64,000 bases of DNA from Pseudomonadota bacterium. Lineage in GTDB: Bacteria > Pseudomonadota > Alphaproteobacteria > UBA1280 > RI-95. Below the pieces are notes generated by a model that ran no database searches, was not told where the DNA came from, and saw only the letters and a list, made by a program, of their open reading frames with translations. The DNA lies in assembly GCA_016125375.1 (NCBI GenBank), contig WGLU01000003.1, positions 165,880 to 229,879 on the forward strand, read 5' to 3'. Positions 34,980-44,163 of the stretch are shown here, piece after piece (positions within the stretch are counted from its first letter, which is position 1; each line of letters opens with the position of its first letter). A program made the position numbers and the translations under genes.

Positions 34980-36713
34980 ATGAGTCTGTTTGGATCTTTG
35001 TCGGCAGGTGTATCGGGTTTGGGCGCGCAGAGCCAGGCGATGAGCGTGATTTCCGATAACCTTGCCAACGTAAACACCATCGGTTACAAGGCCAACCGCG
35101 CCCTGTTCTCGCAGCTGGTAACCAGCTCGGGCGTATCCGGTGTACTGTTCAACGCAGGTGGTGTAGGCACCGACCTGCAACGTAACCAGGGTATTCAGGG
35201 GTCGCTGAAAGCAACTGATAGCTCCACCGACTTGGCGCTGTCCGGTAACGGTTTCTTTGTGACCGTAGGCGACCGCGAACTGAATAACAACACAGGTTAC
35301 TTCTATACCCGTGCAGGTGCATTCCGCGAAGATAACCGCGGCTTCCTGCGCCACCCCTCCGGGACCTTCCTGCTCGGCTGGAAGACCGAATCCGACGGTA
35401 CTGTCATTGATAAGCAGAACCCGGAACCCGTAGAGCTGCAAACGGTCGGTTCGTCCGCCCGTGCGACCAGCCAGCTGCTGCTCGGTCTTAACCTGCAAGC
35501 AGGCGAGGATGTACATGCTTACGACACAACTGTCGCAACAGGTACTGACCAGGGTGATATTATTAACAACTTGCAACAAGTTGTTGCAGATCCCACCCAG
35601 TCGGACTTTATCTCCGATGCGCGATTCTTCGACTCGCAAGGTGGCGCCCGTGACGTGAGCATTGCGTTCACCAAACGTGCGGACAACTTCTGGGACTATA
35701 CTGTCTTTACCGATGGCGAGAACGTGATTAACGGTACCGCCGGGACAAATTCCCTGATCGGTTACGGTACGGTCCGCTTCAATCCGGACGGCTCGCTGGA
35801 AGAGCAAACCCTCCGTGATGCAACCGGTACGCTGCTGACCAACAAAAACCTGGCCGTTGAATGGTCCGGTGGTGTGGAACAGGGTGCTATCGAGATGAAC
35901 TTTGGTGACCAGACCGGCGGTATCGTGTTCGATCCGGCAACGCTGGAAGCCTCCAACCTTGGTTTCAGCAACGATATTCTGGATATCAGCCTGGACCCGA
36001 CCAACGCAGCAGCGGCCGGTATTACCGACCTGACCCTGCCGTTCCAGGTCCAGATCAATGCTGGTGGTCAGATGTTCGTCCGCTGGGACCCGGCAAACGC
36101 CTCGGGTGGTGGTCCGGTTGACTCTGCACCGATTAACATTCCGTCCCCGCTGACCGAGCCTGTCACGCTGGAGTTTGACAACGGTGTTGCGATTACAATC
36201 AGCACAACGTTTACACCTCCGGCTGGTCCTGCCCAGGTTGGTGCGGATATTACCGCCAGTGTGGTTGCCCCTACCGGCACCGGTATCGGTACCAACGGTA
36301 TCCTGCAGTTCGCGTCGAGCTACAACACCTTGTTCTCCACGCAGGACGGCTTCGGGTCCGGTACCCTGTCCAACCTGACGGTGACCGAGGACGGCTTCGT
36401 TGTAGGTTCGTTTACCAACGGTGAAACCAAAAAGCTCTTCAAGCTGGTGGTTGCCGTGTTCCAGGACCCCGAGAAGCTTGACCCTATCAGTAATAACCTC
36501 TTCCGCGAGACCGATGGTTCCGGCCGTCCGCTCTACAAGGAAGCAGGTATTGGTAACACAGCTACGATTGTGTCTGGCTCGCTGGAGCAGTCGACTGTGG
36601 ATATCTCGGACGAATTCAGCAACATGATCGTCTCCCAGCGCGCCTTCCAGGCAAGCTCCAAGATCGTGTCGACCGTTGACCAAATGCTCAACGAGTTGCT
36701 GAACCTCCGTTAA
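34980..36713 (+). CDS. flgE: Flagellar hook protein FlgE
   Basis: 577 residues. The N-terminal rod/hook motif (SLFGSLSAGVSGLGAQSQAM, SDNLANVNTIGYKANRALF) and C-terminal helix (DISDEFSNMIVSQRAFQASS, KIVSTVDQMLNELLNL) are classic. The middle contains the D1/D2 domains (TGYFYTRAGAF). Preceded by a double purine-rich ribosome site. Ends at a strong terminator. Confidence 0.96.
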   Translation: MSLFGSLSAGVSGLGAQSQAMSVISDNLANVNTIGYKANRALFSQLVTSSGVSGVLFNAGGVGTDLQRNQGIQGSLKATDSSTDLALSGNGFFVTVGDRELNNNTGYFYTRAGAFREDNRGFLRHPSGTFLLGWKTESDGTVIDKQNPEPVELQTVGSSARATSQLLLGLNLQAGEDVHAYDTTVATGTDQGDIINNLQQVVADPTQSDFISDARFFDSQGGARDVSIAFTKRADNFWDYTVFTDGENVINGTAGTNSLIGYGTVRFNPDGSLEEQTLRDATGTLLTNKNLAVEWSGGVEQGAIEMNFGDQTGGIVFDPATLEASNLGFSNDILDISLDPTNAAAAGITDLTLPFQVQINAGGQMFVRWDPANASGGGPVDSAPINIPSPLTEPVTLEFDNGVAITISTTFTPPAGPAQVGADITASVVAPTGTGIGTNGILQFASSYNTLFSTQDGFGSGTLSNLTVTEDGFVVGSFTNGETKKLFKLVVAVFQDPEKLDPISNNLFRETDGSGRPLYKEAGIGNTATIVSGSLEQSTVDISDEFSNMIVSQRAFQASSKIVSTVDQMLNELLNLR

Positions 36714-36752
36714 GACGCAGGTAGGCTCTTAACACCTTCTCTCTCCCCCCAA

Positions 36753-36789
36753 GGGAAAGGCCACCCCCCGGTGGCCTTTCCCGCTTTTT
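36753..36789 (+). terminator. Terminator between flgE and folD
   Basis: Thirteen-base-pair perfect stem GGGAAAGGCCACC / GGTGGCCTTTCCC with a CCCC loop, followed by GCTTTTT. The convergent folD ends 16 nt further on. Confidence 0.92.
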
Positions 36790-36804
36790 AAGGAATGCAA
36801 AGTC

Positions 36805-37701
36805 TCAGCGTATTTTCCATTCCGGCAAGGGCAGGCCATGCTGGCGGCAGGTGGCATCCAGCGTATTGGTCATCAGGCTGGCAACCGTCATCGGGCCGAC
36901 CCCGCCCGGAACGGGGGTGATATAGGCCGCAACATCCTTACAGCTGTCAAAAGCGCAATCACCCAGAATGCGTCGTTTACCCTCATCATCCGTCACGGGC
37001 GTAATGCCCACGTCAATCACCGTAGCGCCCGGTTTGAGCTGTTTGCCCTTCACCAGTTCCGGGCTGCCGGCAGCAACAATCACAAGGTCAGCGCTTTTGA
37101 GGTACAGGCCGATATCCTTTGTATAACGGTGGCACATGGTCACTGTGGCCTCTTCCTGCGCCAGCAGGCTGGCCATCGGGCGGCCCACCAGATCGGAGCG
37201 GCCGATCATGACGGCATCAATCCCTTTGAGCTTGGTGCCAATACTCTCCAGAATCCGCATGATACCCAGCGGCGTGCAGGGTTTAAGGCCATCACGCTTG
37301 AGCTCCAGCAGGCCGACATTTGTCGGTGTCAGGCCGTCTACATCCTTGGCTGGCGAAATGGCATCCAGTGCTGTGTCACGGTCCAGATGCGATGGCAAGG
37401 GCAGTTGCAGCAGAATGCCATTTACGGACGGGTCGGTGTTCAGTTGTTCTATGGTGGTGTTGAGGGTGGCTTGATCCGTTTGGGCGGGCAGGGTCAGCAG
37501 GGTGCTGTCGATGCCGCAGCTTTCCGCCGCTTTCATTTTGGATTGAACGTAGACAAGAGAGGCCGGATTTTCACCGACCAGAACAACGGCGAGCCGGGGG
37601 GGCAGGTTGCGTCCGCGCAGGCTGGCGCTGACTTCTGCGGCTTGTACGAGCAGCTTGTCGCGCAGTTTTCGGCCGGAAACAACATGGGCGGTATCAGTCA
37701 T
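36805..37701 (-). CDS. folD: Bifunctional methylenetetrahydrofolate dehydrogenase/cyclohydrolase FolD
   Basis: 298 residues. One-carbon metabolism enzyme converting 5,10-methylene-THF to 10-formyl-THF. YVQSKMKAAESCGI carries the catalytic Lys, followed by GILLQLPLP, the substrate loop KDVDGLTP and the NADP site GRSDLVGRPMA, with PVPGGVGPMTVA near the end. The start at 37701 has GGAGGG 8 nt upstream, so the frame's further N-terminal extension is not used. Confidence 0.95.
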   Translation of the reverse strand: MTDTAHVVSGRKLRDKLLVQAAEVSASLRGRNLPPRLAVVLVGENPASLVYVQSKMKAAESCGIDSTLLTLPAQTDQATLNTTIEQLNTDPSVNGILLQLPLPSHLDRDTALDAISPAKDVDGLTPTNVGLLELKRDGLKPCTPLGIMRILESIGTKLKGIDAVMIGRSDLVGRPMASLLAQEEATVTMCHRYTKDIGLYLKSADLVIVAAGSPELVKGKQLKPGATVIDVGITPVTDDEGKRRILGDCAFDSCKDVAAYITPVPGGVGPMTVASLMTNTLDATCRQHGLPLPEWKIR

Positions 37702-37830
37702 GGCAGGGGCCCTCCGCAGCTGGAATGATGGCCACAAGTCTAGAGCAATTTGTTTCTAAAACAAGGGGTTTGTTGTATTTTCGGGCGTGTGGGGCTACAT
37801 TATAAGTGACAATAACATAATGCGAAATTC

Positions 37831-39147
37831 ATGCACGAACAGGTAGATGTCTGTATCATCGGTGGGGGAGTTGTCGGCCTTTTCTGCGCCATAGAGGCGA
37901 TAGAGGCCGGTAAGTCCGTGCGTGTTGTCGATAAAACATTCATTGGTGCGACACGTAATAACATCGGCGAGCTTATGCAGCAGGGTCACCATCCGGATTT
38001 TCTGCCCCTCGTAACCTATGCCCAGAAACGCTGGCAGCAGGCTGAAAAGAGTCTCCAGACAGCTCTGGGGCTGGAGGTGCGTGGCAGTGTCTATCTGGCC
38101 CGCAGCCACGGTCAGCTGGAGCACTTGCGCCAGCTGGTTGCCGACGAACAGGCAGCCGGGCACGCAACACAGTTGATAGAGGACCGTGGCGAGCTGATCG
38201 GCCTGTTGGGGGTCTCCGCATTGAGTGAGGAAATTCTCGGCGGGCGTTTCAGCCCCGATGACATGGCAATTGATACCTCGGTTGCTATGGATGCCCTGCG
38301 TCGGGTGGCCATTGCCAAAGGTGTGCGCATGTGGGGCGACGACGAGGTGACAGAACTGCTGACGGATGGCCAGACCGTTAAAGGTGTGCGCACCCGTGCC
38401 GGTGATGAATGCCATGCTACCGAAACCATTGTGGCCGCCGGTGTCTGGTCGGTCAGACTATTGCAGCAGCTGGACCTTCATTTGCCCATGCGTCCGGCGC
38501 GGTGTCACCTTGTCGAAATATCCCCTGCGCACAACGTGCCCAAGCAGCTGGTCGCCTATCCCAGCCGGACAGGGGACATTATTGCCAAATACCTGAACAG
38601 CGGCCGTGTACTGATGGGCTATACAGGTCTGTACGATCAGGCACAGGCAACCTGGTTCAACCGGGTGGACAGGGCGGCCGTGTCCGCCATGTTGTCGGGC
38701 TTTTCCAATTTGATGCCGTGCTTCCAGCATGCGACGGTACGGCGTACATCCACGGTCTCTCTGGCCGTGACACCGGACCAAAAACCATACCTCGGACGTC
38801 CGCTCAACTACAACGGACTGTTGGTTGCCATCGGGTTTAACGGGAAAAGCTATGCGATTGCCGCCGGTGTTGCCAAGGTGCTGGCCGACCTGATAACAGA
38901 TACCGAGCCGCAGGTCGGGTTGGAGCCTTTTGCGCTGGAACGGTTCCGTAAAGAGGTGCCTGCCGCCGCGCCGCGTGGTGAACTGGCACCAAAGTCGGAC
39001 GAACCGGAGCCTGAGGTTGTTGAGGAGGCGCCCGCAGAAAGTCCGGTTAAGGAGCAACAGACACCCCAGGATGCCGGTGAGGTACGCGAGGTTCAGGTCG
39101 GCGAAGTGACATCGGATACCGATATTGGCTCATTCATCAGTAAATAA
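37831..39147 (+). CDS. FAD-dependent oxidoreductase (DAO/DadA type) with acidic tail
   Basis: 438 residues. Rossmann FAD motif VDVCIIGGGVVGLFCAIEA at the N-terminus, FAD-binding VDKTFIGATRNN, and a C-terminal glycine-rich segment LLVAIGFNGKSYAIAAGVA as in the D-amino-acid dehydrogenase/glycine oxidase family. Substrate not predictable. The last 75 residues (after about 362) are a Pro/Glu/Val-rich acidic tail atypical for the family. Confidence 0.75.
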   Translation: MHEQVDVCIIGGGVVGLFCAIEAIEAGKSVRVVDKTFIGATRNNIGELMQQGHHPDFLPLVTYAQKRWQQAEKSLQTALGLEVRGSVYLARSHGQLEHLRQLVADEQAAGHATQLIEDRGELIGLLGVSALSEEILGGRFSPDDMAIDTSVAMDALRRVAIAKGVRMWGDDEVTELLTDGQTVKGVRTRAGDECHATETIVAAGVWSVRLLQQLDLHLPMRPARCHLVEISPAHNVPKQLVAYPSRTGDIIAKYLNSGRVLMGYTGLYDQAQATWFNRVDRAAVSAMLSGFSNLMPCFQHATVRRTSTVSLAVTPDQKPYLGRPLNYNGLLVAIGFNGKSYAIAAGVAKVLADLITDTEPQVGLEPFALERFRKEVPAAAPRGELAPKSDEPEPEVVEEAPAESPVKEQQTPQDAGEVREVQVGEVTSDTDIGSFISK

Positions 39148-39160
39148 GCCGTAAATTAAT

Positions 39161-39177
39161 TTTGTGCACTGCACAAA
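39161..39177. promoter_or_regulatory. PhaR-like palindrome in front of the phasin gene
   Basis: TTTGTGCACTGCACAAA, a perfect 8-bp-arm inverted repeat with one central base, whose core TGC-N3-GCA resembles PhaR recognition sites known in front of phasin genes in other bacteria. It ends 8 nt before the -35 box, a good position for a repressor. Confidence 0.6.
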
Positions 39178-39185
39178 AAATCCCC

Positions 39186-39214
39186 TTGACGCACTGCAAC
39201 ATAACACCTATCTT
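39186..39214 (+). promoter_or_regulatory. Sigma-70 promoter of the phasin gene
   Basis: TTGACG, 17 nt, TATCTT: near-consensus -35 and spacing. Leader of about 45 nt to the phasin ATG. Confidence 0.75.
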
Positions 39215-39264
39215 AGGGTTACGCTAAAGTTTAACCATGCGTACAAGTGCCAAGGAGAGCCGCT

Positions 39265-39696
39265 ATGAACACCGCAGAACTGACCAAATTCTTTGACCTG
39301 ACCGGTATCACCGTCAACATGGAAAAAGCGCTGGAAGCTAACAAGCGCAGCGTAGAAGCCATCAAAAAAGCCAACACTGTGATTGCCGAAGGCGCAAGCA
39401 CTGTTGCCGCCCGTCAACTGGAGTTGACCCAATCCGCCATGGAAGAAAGCATTGAAGCTGCCCGTGGCCTGGCTACCGCCAAGGGTTTTGATGGCCTGAC
39501 CGCCAAAAACGCAGACGTTATCCGCACTTCCTTCGAAAAAGGTGTGCAAAGCGCTCTGGAACTGATGGCGATTGCCAACAAAGCACAGGCTGAAGCTGCC
39601 GAAATCATCTCCAAGCAGCTGGTTGAGAACGTTACCCTGCTGACTGAAGAAGCTAAAAAAGCCGCTGCCAAAGGCGCTGCTGTAGCTAAAAAGTAA
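39265..39696 (+). CDS. phaP: Phasin
   Basis: 143-residue helical protein of the phasin_2 family, which coats polyhydroxyalkanoate granules. Alanine-rich amphipathic helices (ALEANKRSVEAIKKANTVIA, VQSALELMAIANKAQAEAAE) and a basic C-terminus (KKAAAKGAAVAKK). Start at 39265 has AGGAGA upstream, so the longer frame is not needed. Strong own promoter, operator-like palindrome and terminator: a monocistronic, probably abundant product. Confidence 0.88.
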   Translation: MNTAELTKFFDLTGITVNMEKALEANKRSVEAIKKANTVIAEGASTVAARQLELTQSAMEESIEAARGLATAKGFDGLTAKNADVIRTSFEKGVQSALELMAIANKAQAEAAEIISKQLVENVTLLTEEAKKAAAKGAAVAKK

Positions 39697-39716
39697 GGTC
39701 TAACCACCTTTACGGA

Positions 39717-39744
39717 AAAGACACCCTTAGGGGTGTCTTTTTTT
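39717..39744 (+). terminator. Terminator after phasin
   Basis: Stem AAAGACACCC / GGGTGTCTTT, loop TTAG, followed by T tract. Confidence 0.92.
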
Positions 39745-39789
39745 GCACCACAGTTGGTTGTTGCGCCGATTTGGGCTAAGGTATGCGTC

Positions 39790-41304
39790 ATGAGAATAAA
39801 CCCCGTACCCCTTTTCCATTTTGCCCGCCGTGTGCCGTTACAGGTACATGCGTTCATTTTCGGATTTGTGTTTCTGTTGGGGTACAGCCTATGGCTGGGA
39901 GGATTCTCCGACGGGGCATTGCTGCTCCAGCAGTTTGCCCTGAACTGGCGCGACGACGGCATACTCATGGGTGCGGGTGCGCACCTGACCTTCGGTTTTG
40001 ATGCGCCGCTGCCTGTTTTCTGTGTCGCGGCACTCAGCTATGTCCTACCGGTGGCTGCTGCGACTGTCCTGATATCGGCGCTGCTCTGGGGCGGTGTGTG
40101 TACGCTGGTGGTACGCTTGCAACAGGCCTTGCCGCCACGGGCCGGGGTCTCCTATCACTTCCTGCCCTGGCTGTTGCTGATTGGTATAGCGCTGGAGCCG
40201 TTCTTTGTCCGGCAGGCCGCATGGTCGCCGCAAGCCGCCTTCAAGGTGCTGCTGGGATTGCTGGTGTTAACCCTGGTACGGGAGAAACGCCTGACATTAC
40301 TGACCGGTTTTGTTGCCGGCCTGCTGACCCTGTCGTGGTTCGAAGGTCTGGTCCTATCGATTGTACTGGGCGGTGTCCTGTGGCGCCGTCAGGGTTGGGC
40401 CAGCGGATTTTTGTATATCCTGGGGTTGGCGTTGCCACTTGGTATGTGGGCCGTGTATGCCCTCCATCACTTTGGTACCCTCGTGCCCGTAGGTGTTTAT
40501 AGCGACATCATGCTCTACCGCCATACCGACTTTGGCGAAACACTGGTCCGTATGAGCAATATCCTTGGCGGCATTTTCGGGGCCAATTTCTCGGAAGGGT
40601 TTATCAACATTTCCTCCGGCCTTGCAGGCCTGATTTTGTGGATAGGCGGATGCATGCGCTGGGGCCGCCGCCATACGGTGGTGGCTGTATCATTCTGGGG
40701 TACGCTGGCTTACGTCCTGTATTTCATGATTGTGCGGACACAATTGGGCGCTGAAGGTTTTGTCCTGCCGCGCCTGCTGGCGTTTGTCCTGATAGTCGGC
40801 GGGTTGCTCAGCCTGTTCGAGGCGCTGGTCCAGCATCGGATGCCATTGCGCTTCCTGCGCTATGGACTCTTGACTCTCTGGCTGATTGCTTTCGGCGCGA
40901 CCGGTTGGCATGCCAAGATGTGGATTACCTACTACGAAGGCCTGCGGGCACAGATAGGTCAGTATATCCGTATTAATAACACCTCGCCCACGGCAACAGT
41001 TCTGGCGCGCGAGGTGGGTTCCATAGGCCGGGAAAGCGGCCTCCATATGCTCGATTGGTATGGCCGGACAGATTTGCGGGTTGCCGCCGCCATCCGTGCG
41101 CGTGCCGGTTTGCAGGTCATTCGTATCATCGAAGGGCTCAGGCCGACCTGGGTCGTCCTCAGCGACAGGGATATGTCCAACATGATGGCAAACGGGTACA
41201 ATATCCGCAGGAAGTATGACTTCATGCAGGAGTTCGAGATGGACACCGCCGCCCCGCATTTTTTGAAAGACAACCCTGTCTACGTTGTCTTTAAACGGAG
41301 ATAA
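39790..41304 (+). CDS. Polytopic membrane protein, GT-C-like, function unknown
   Basis: 504 residues with about ten hydrophobic segments in residues 15-380 and a soluble C-terminal domain of about 110 residues (YIRINNTSPTATVLAREVGS, YVVFKRR). The early loop NWRDDGILMGAGAH sits where GT-C glycosyltransferases have an acidic motif after the first segment. This suggests a lipid-linked-sugar glycosyltransferase, but no family signature is decisive. AAGG lies 8 nt before the chosen ATG. The stop lies 4 nt before the recJ ATG. Confidence 0.6.
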   Translation: MRINPVPLFHFARRVPLQVHAFIFGFVFLLGYSLWLGGFSDGALLLQQFALNWRDDGILMGAGAHLTFGFDAPLPVFCVAALSYVLPVAAATVLISALLWGGVCTLVVRLQQALPPRAGVSYHFLPWLLLIGIALEPFFVRQAAWSPQAAFKVLLGLLVLTLVREKRLTLLTGFVAGLLTLSWFEGLVLSIVLGGVLWRRQGWASGFLYILGLALPLGMWAVYALHHFGTLVPVGVYSDIMLYRHTDFGETLVRMSNILGGIFGANFSEGFINISSGLAGLILWIGGCMRWGRRHTVVAVSFWGTLAYVLYFMIVRTQLGAEGFVLPRLLAFVLIVGGLLSLFEALVQHRMPLRFLRYGLLTLWLIAFGATGWHAKMWITYYEGLRAQIGQYIRINNTSPTATVLAREVGSIGRESGLHMLDWYGRTDLRVAAAIRARAGLQVIRIIEGLRPTWVVLSDRDMSNMMANGYNIRRKYDFMQEFEMDTAAPHFLKDNPVYVVFKRR

Positions 41305-41308
41305 CACC

Positions 41309-43102
41309 ATGAGCACAGCCGCACAGCCAAAGCAGTCAGCAGACGCCCTGTCCGTTCTGGGCAAACGCTGGCAGTTGCGCAGTGCCGATAACCGTGGCGG
41401 CATGCTGCTTGCCCAGCGCATGGGCGTGCCGGAAGTCGTTGGTACGATTATGGCCAACCGTGGGGTGGAGCTTACCGATGCGGCGGCTTTTCTGGAGCCG
41501 AATTTGCGTGACCTGCCGGATCCCAATCACCTGCTGGATATGGATAAAGCTGTTGAACGTCTGCTGGGTGCCGTTACGCAAAAGCAGAAAATAGCTATTT
41601 TTGGTGACTACGATGTGGATGGCAGTTGCGGTGCGGCCATGTTGCTGCGGTATTTTCGCGCGCTGGGGATGGACCCTCTGCTGTACGTGCCCGACCGCCT
41701 GACCGAAGGCTATGGCCCCAATGCCGTTGCGATGGAGCGCCTCAAAGCGCAGGGTGCCGACCTAGTGGTGACGGTTGACTGCGGATGCGTGGCCTACGAC
41801 GCTATGGACGCAGCCGCCAAACTGGGGCTGGATGTTGTCATTACCGACCACCATCAGGGCGCCATTAAAAAGCCGGTCTGTGTGGCGCTGGTCAACCCCA
41901 ACCGCGTGGATGAAGAAAGCCCGCACACCAACCTTTCGGGGACTGGCGTGGCTTTTCTGGTTCTGGTCGGCCTGAACCGAGCCCTGCGGGAAAAGGGATT
42001 CTTTACCGCTGAACAGCCCGAGCCTGATTTGCGCCTCCTGCTGGACCTTGTGGCCGTTGCCACGGTTTGCGACGTGGTGCCGCTGGGCGGTGTGAACCGT
42101 ATTCTGGTGGACCGTGGCCTGAAGGTTATGGCCACACGGCGTAACCCGGGGCTGACGGCACTGGCCGATGTTGCAGGTGTAGACAGCAAGCCCGGTACAT
42201 ACCATGCCGGGTTCCTGATCGGTCCGCGCATCAATGCTGGCGGGCGAATTGCCGCCTGCGACCTGGGTGCGACCCTGCTCAGTACTATGGATGGTGCCCA
42301 TGCCCATGCGCTCGCGCAGCGCCTGCATCAGCTCAATCAGGAGCGTAAAGAGATTGAGGAGATGGTTCAGGCAGATGCCATGCAACAGGCCGAAGCCATG
42401 TTCACGCCAGAGGTTGGTGCGCTCGTCCTTGCAGGCAAGAACTGGCACCCGGGCGTCATCGGTATTGTCGCCTCCCGCGTGAAGGACAAGTTCCACAGGC
42501 CCGTGTTTGTGCTGTCGCTGGACGGCGATGTTGCCAAAGGTTCCGGCCGTTCCATCAGCGGTATCGACCTGGGTCGCTGCGTACAGGCACTGGGTGATAT
42601 ACTGGTCGGCGGTGGTGGCCATAAAATGGCCGCGGGCCTGAGCATCCTGCCGGAGAATATCCCCGCATTCCGGGAAAAGCTAAACCAGATGGTCCTGCAA
42701 CAGGCAGCCCGTGCGGAAGGGGACGTTTTTACCCCGTACATCAAATTGGACGGCTTCCTGACACCCCGTGGCGCCAACCTTGACCTGCTGGACCAGATTG
42801 AGCGGCTTGAGCCCTACGGCATGGGCAATCCGGAACCGCGTTTTGCCTTGACGGGCGTGCGGGTGGATGCACCCCGTGTGGTTGGTGAAAAACACCTGAG
42901 CCTTAGCCTGACCGATGGTGCAGGCGGGCGTATTCGCGGTATTGCCTTCCGGGCGATGGAAAACCCGCTGGGCAGTTTCCTGCTCAATACGGCAGGCAAG
43001 GCCGTCAGCGTATGTGGCAGTCTGCGGCGTAACGTGTGGAACGGGAGTGAAAGTGCGCAGTTCCAGCTGGATGACGCTTTTGATGGTATCTGGCAGGGCT
43101 GA
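41309..43102 (+). CDS. recJ: Single-stranded-DNA-specific exonuclease RecJ
   Basis: 597 residues. DHH-family motifs: FGDYDVDGSCGAAML, VTVDCG, ITDHHQ and DLVAVATVCDVVPL, then DHHA1 (VLAGKNWHPGVIGIVASRVK, GSGRSI, GGGGHKMAAG) and an OB-like domain. Start MSTAAQ at 41309 follows GGAGA; the upstream frame overlaps the preceding gene. Probably cotranscribed with it. Confidence 0.95.
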   Translation: MSTAAQPKQSADALSVLGKRWQLRSADNRGGMLLAQRMGVPEVVGTIMANRGVELTDAAAFLEPNLRDLPDPNHLLDMDKAVERLLGAVTQKQKIAIFGDYDVDGSCGAAMLLRYFRALGMDPLLYVPDRLTEGYGPNAVAMERLKAQGADLVVTVDCGCVAYDAMDAAAKLGLDVVITDHHQGAIKKPVCVALVNPNRVDEESPHTNLSGTGVAFLVLVGLNRALREKGFFTAEQPEPDLRLLLDLVAVATVCDVVPLGGVNRILVDRGLKVMATRRNPGLTALADVAGVDSKPGTYHAGFLIGPRINAGGRIAACDLGATLLSTMDGAHAHALAQRLHQLNQERKEIEEMVQADAMQQAEAMFTPEVGALVLAGKNWHPGVIGIVASRVKDKFHRPVFVLSLDGDVAKGSGRSISGIDLGRCVQALGDILVGGGGHKMAAGLSILPENIPAFREKLNQMVLQQAARAEGDVFTPYIKLDGFLTPRGANLDLLDQIERLEPYGMGNPEPRFALTGVRVDAPRVVGEKHLSLSLTDGAGGRIRGIAFRAMENPLGSFLLNTAGKAVSVCGSLRRNVWNGSESAQFQLDDAFDGIWQG

Positions 43103-43118
43103 ACGGTTGTCAGGCAGG

Positions 43119-43130
43119 GGGGTATACCCC
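43119..43130. repeat. GGGGTATACCCC palindrome
   Basis: Perfect 12-bp inverted repeat in the 69-nt gap after recJ and before the orphan gene at 43172. It may be an operator; no regulator can be named. Confidence 0.3.
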
Positions 43131-43171
43131 ATAACCATAAGTCAACATGACCAAGCCAAGAGGGGACAGTT

Positions 43172-44116
43172 GTGGCAGGCTTTTTAGATAGATTCAAAGG
43201 CATTCTGGGCGGCGGGCCGGACAAGGCAAAAATGCGCGCGTCGGCAGAGGCTTGGACCCGTTTCGACAAGGCCAAAACAGGGGTCGATACCATCCTTGGC
43301 CAAGTCGGTAAAGGTCAGGACTTCCGTAACCTGCGCGAGGATGTCACCAACAAAGTGCTGGCCGATAACGCCCGCCGCAACGGCACGGAGCCGCAGAAGA
43401 AGCACCCCTATCAGGGCCGTGGTTTTAACGATATTTCCAACCTGCCTGTCAGTTCCCTGCATGCGCACCGTGACGGGCTGATAGAAGATTTCGCCCATAT
43501 GCGCACAGCCGCACGTGATGTGACGGCAGAAAATCTGAAAGCGGGTTTTGAGGCTGCCGAGCTGGAGTTTCAGGCCTATCTGGGTGATGAAAAGGGTAAA
43601 CAGGCCTTTGCAACTTACAGCAATTTCATCAGCCGTTCCGATGCGGCAAAAACCATGCGCTATTTCGAGATGGAGCGTGACTACAAACTGATTATGGGCA
43701 ATAGCCAAATGGCACTGCGCCGTGGTAACAAGCCCGGTGACCGCTCAATGCTGGAAAGTGCCGAGGAACGTATTGCCGAAAACATGACAGCCAACAAGGC
43801 AGAGCTGGCAGAAATGCTGGATGTGAATCCGGATGACAAAAAGTTGGCTCCGTTGCTGGATAAGTACGCCGAGCCGAATAAAATGATGGAGCTGGCTGCC
43901 TATAATCCGCATAAAGGGGATATGGTGGCCAATAAGGTGGATTTTGCACGGCAACACGGGCAAATGATTGATGTAGCCATGCGCGAGCTTGCCACTGCCT
44001 CGCCGGACGATAGCCGCGGCCTGTACGATGTGGTGAAGGCCCGTATGGGGCAGAGTTTTGAGCCAACGCCGGAACAGGCACCGGAGCGCGACCCAGGCGC
44101 TGACAGATCTCGCTGA
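43172..44116 (+). CDS. Hypothetical helical protein
   Basis: 314 residues with GTG start; GAGGGGA lies a few bases upstream. It is rich in charged helices (FDKAKTGVDTILGQVG, RRNGTEPQKKHPYQGRGFND, LESAEERIAENMTANKAEL) with no membrane segment or signal. No family recognised. It follows recJ and ends at its own terminator. Confidence 0.7.
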   Translation: MAGFLDRFKGILGGGPDKAKMRASAEAWTRFDKAKTGVDTILGQVGKGQDFRNLREDVTNKVLADNARRNGTEPQKKHPYQGRGFNDISNLPVSSLHAHRDGLIEDFAHMRTAARDVTAENLKAGFEAAELEFQAYLGDEKGKQAFATYSNFISRSDAAKTMRYFEMERDYKLIMGNSQMALRRGNKPGDRSMLESAEERIAENMTANKAELAEMLDVNPDDKKLAPLLDKYAEPNKMMELAAYNPHKGDMVANKVDFARQHGQMIDVAMRELATASPDDSRGLYDVVKARMGQSFEPTPEQAPERDPGADRSR

Positions 44117-44127
44117 GTTGACATGAA

Positions 44128-44151
44128 AAAAGCCCCCGTTAGGGGGCTTTT
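44128..44151. terminator. Terminator between orphan genes
   Basis: AAAAGCCCCC, loop GTTA, GGGGGCTTTT. Works for the plus-strand gene at 43172; the convergent gene ends 13 nt later. Confidence 0.88.
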
Positions 44152-44163
44152 GTTGTTTGGCGG

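Noticed and set aside
34722-36683. 653-codon frame antisense to flgE
   Set aside because: The sense strand is FlgE with clear terminal motifs; the antisense product has no recognisable domain.
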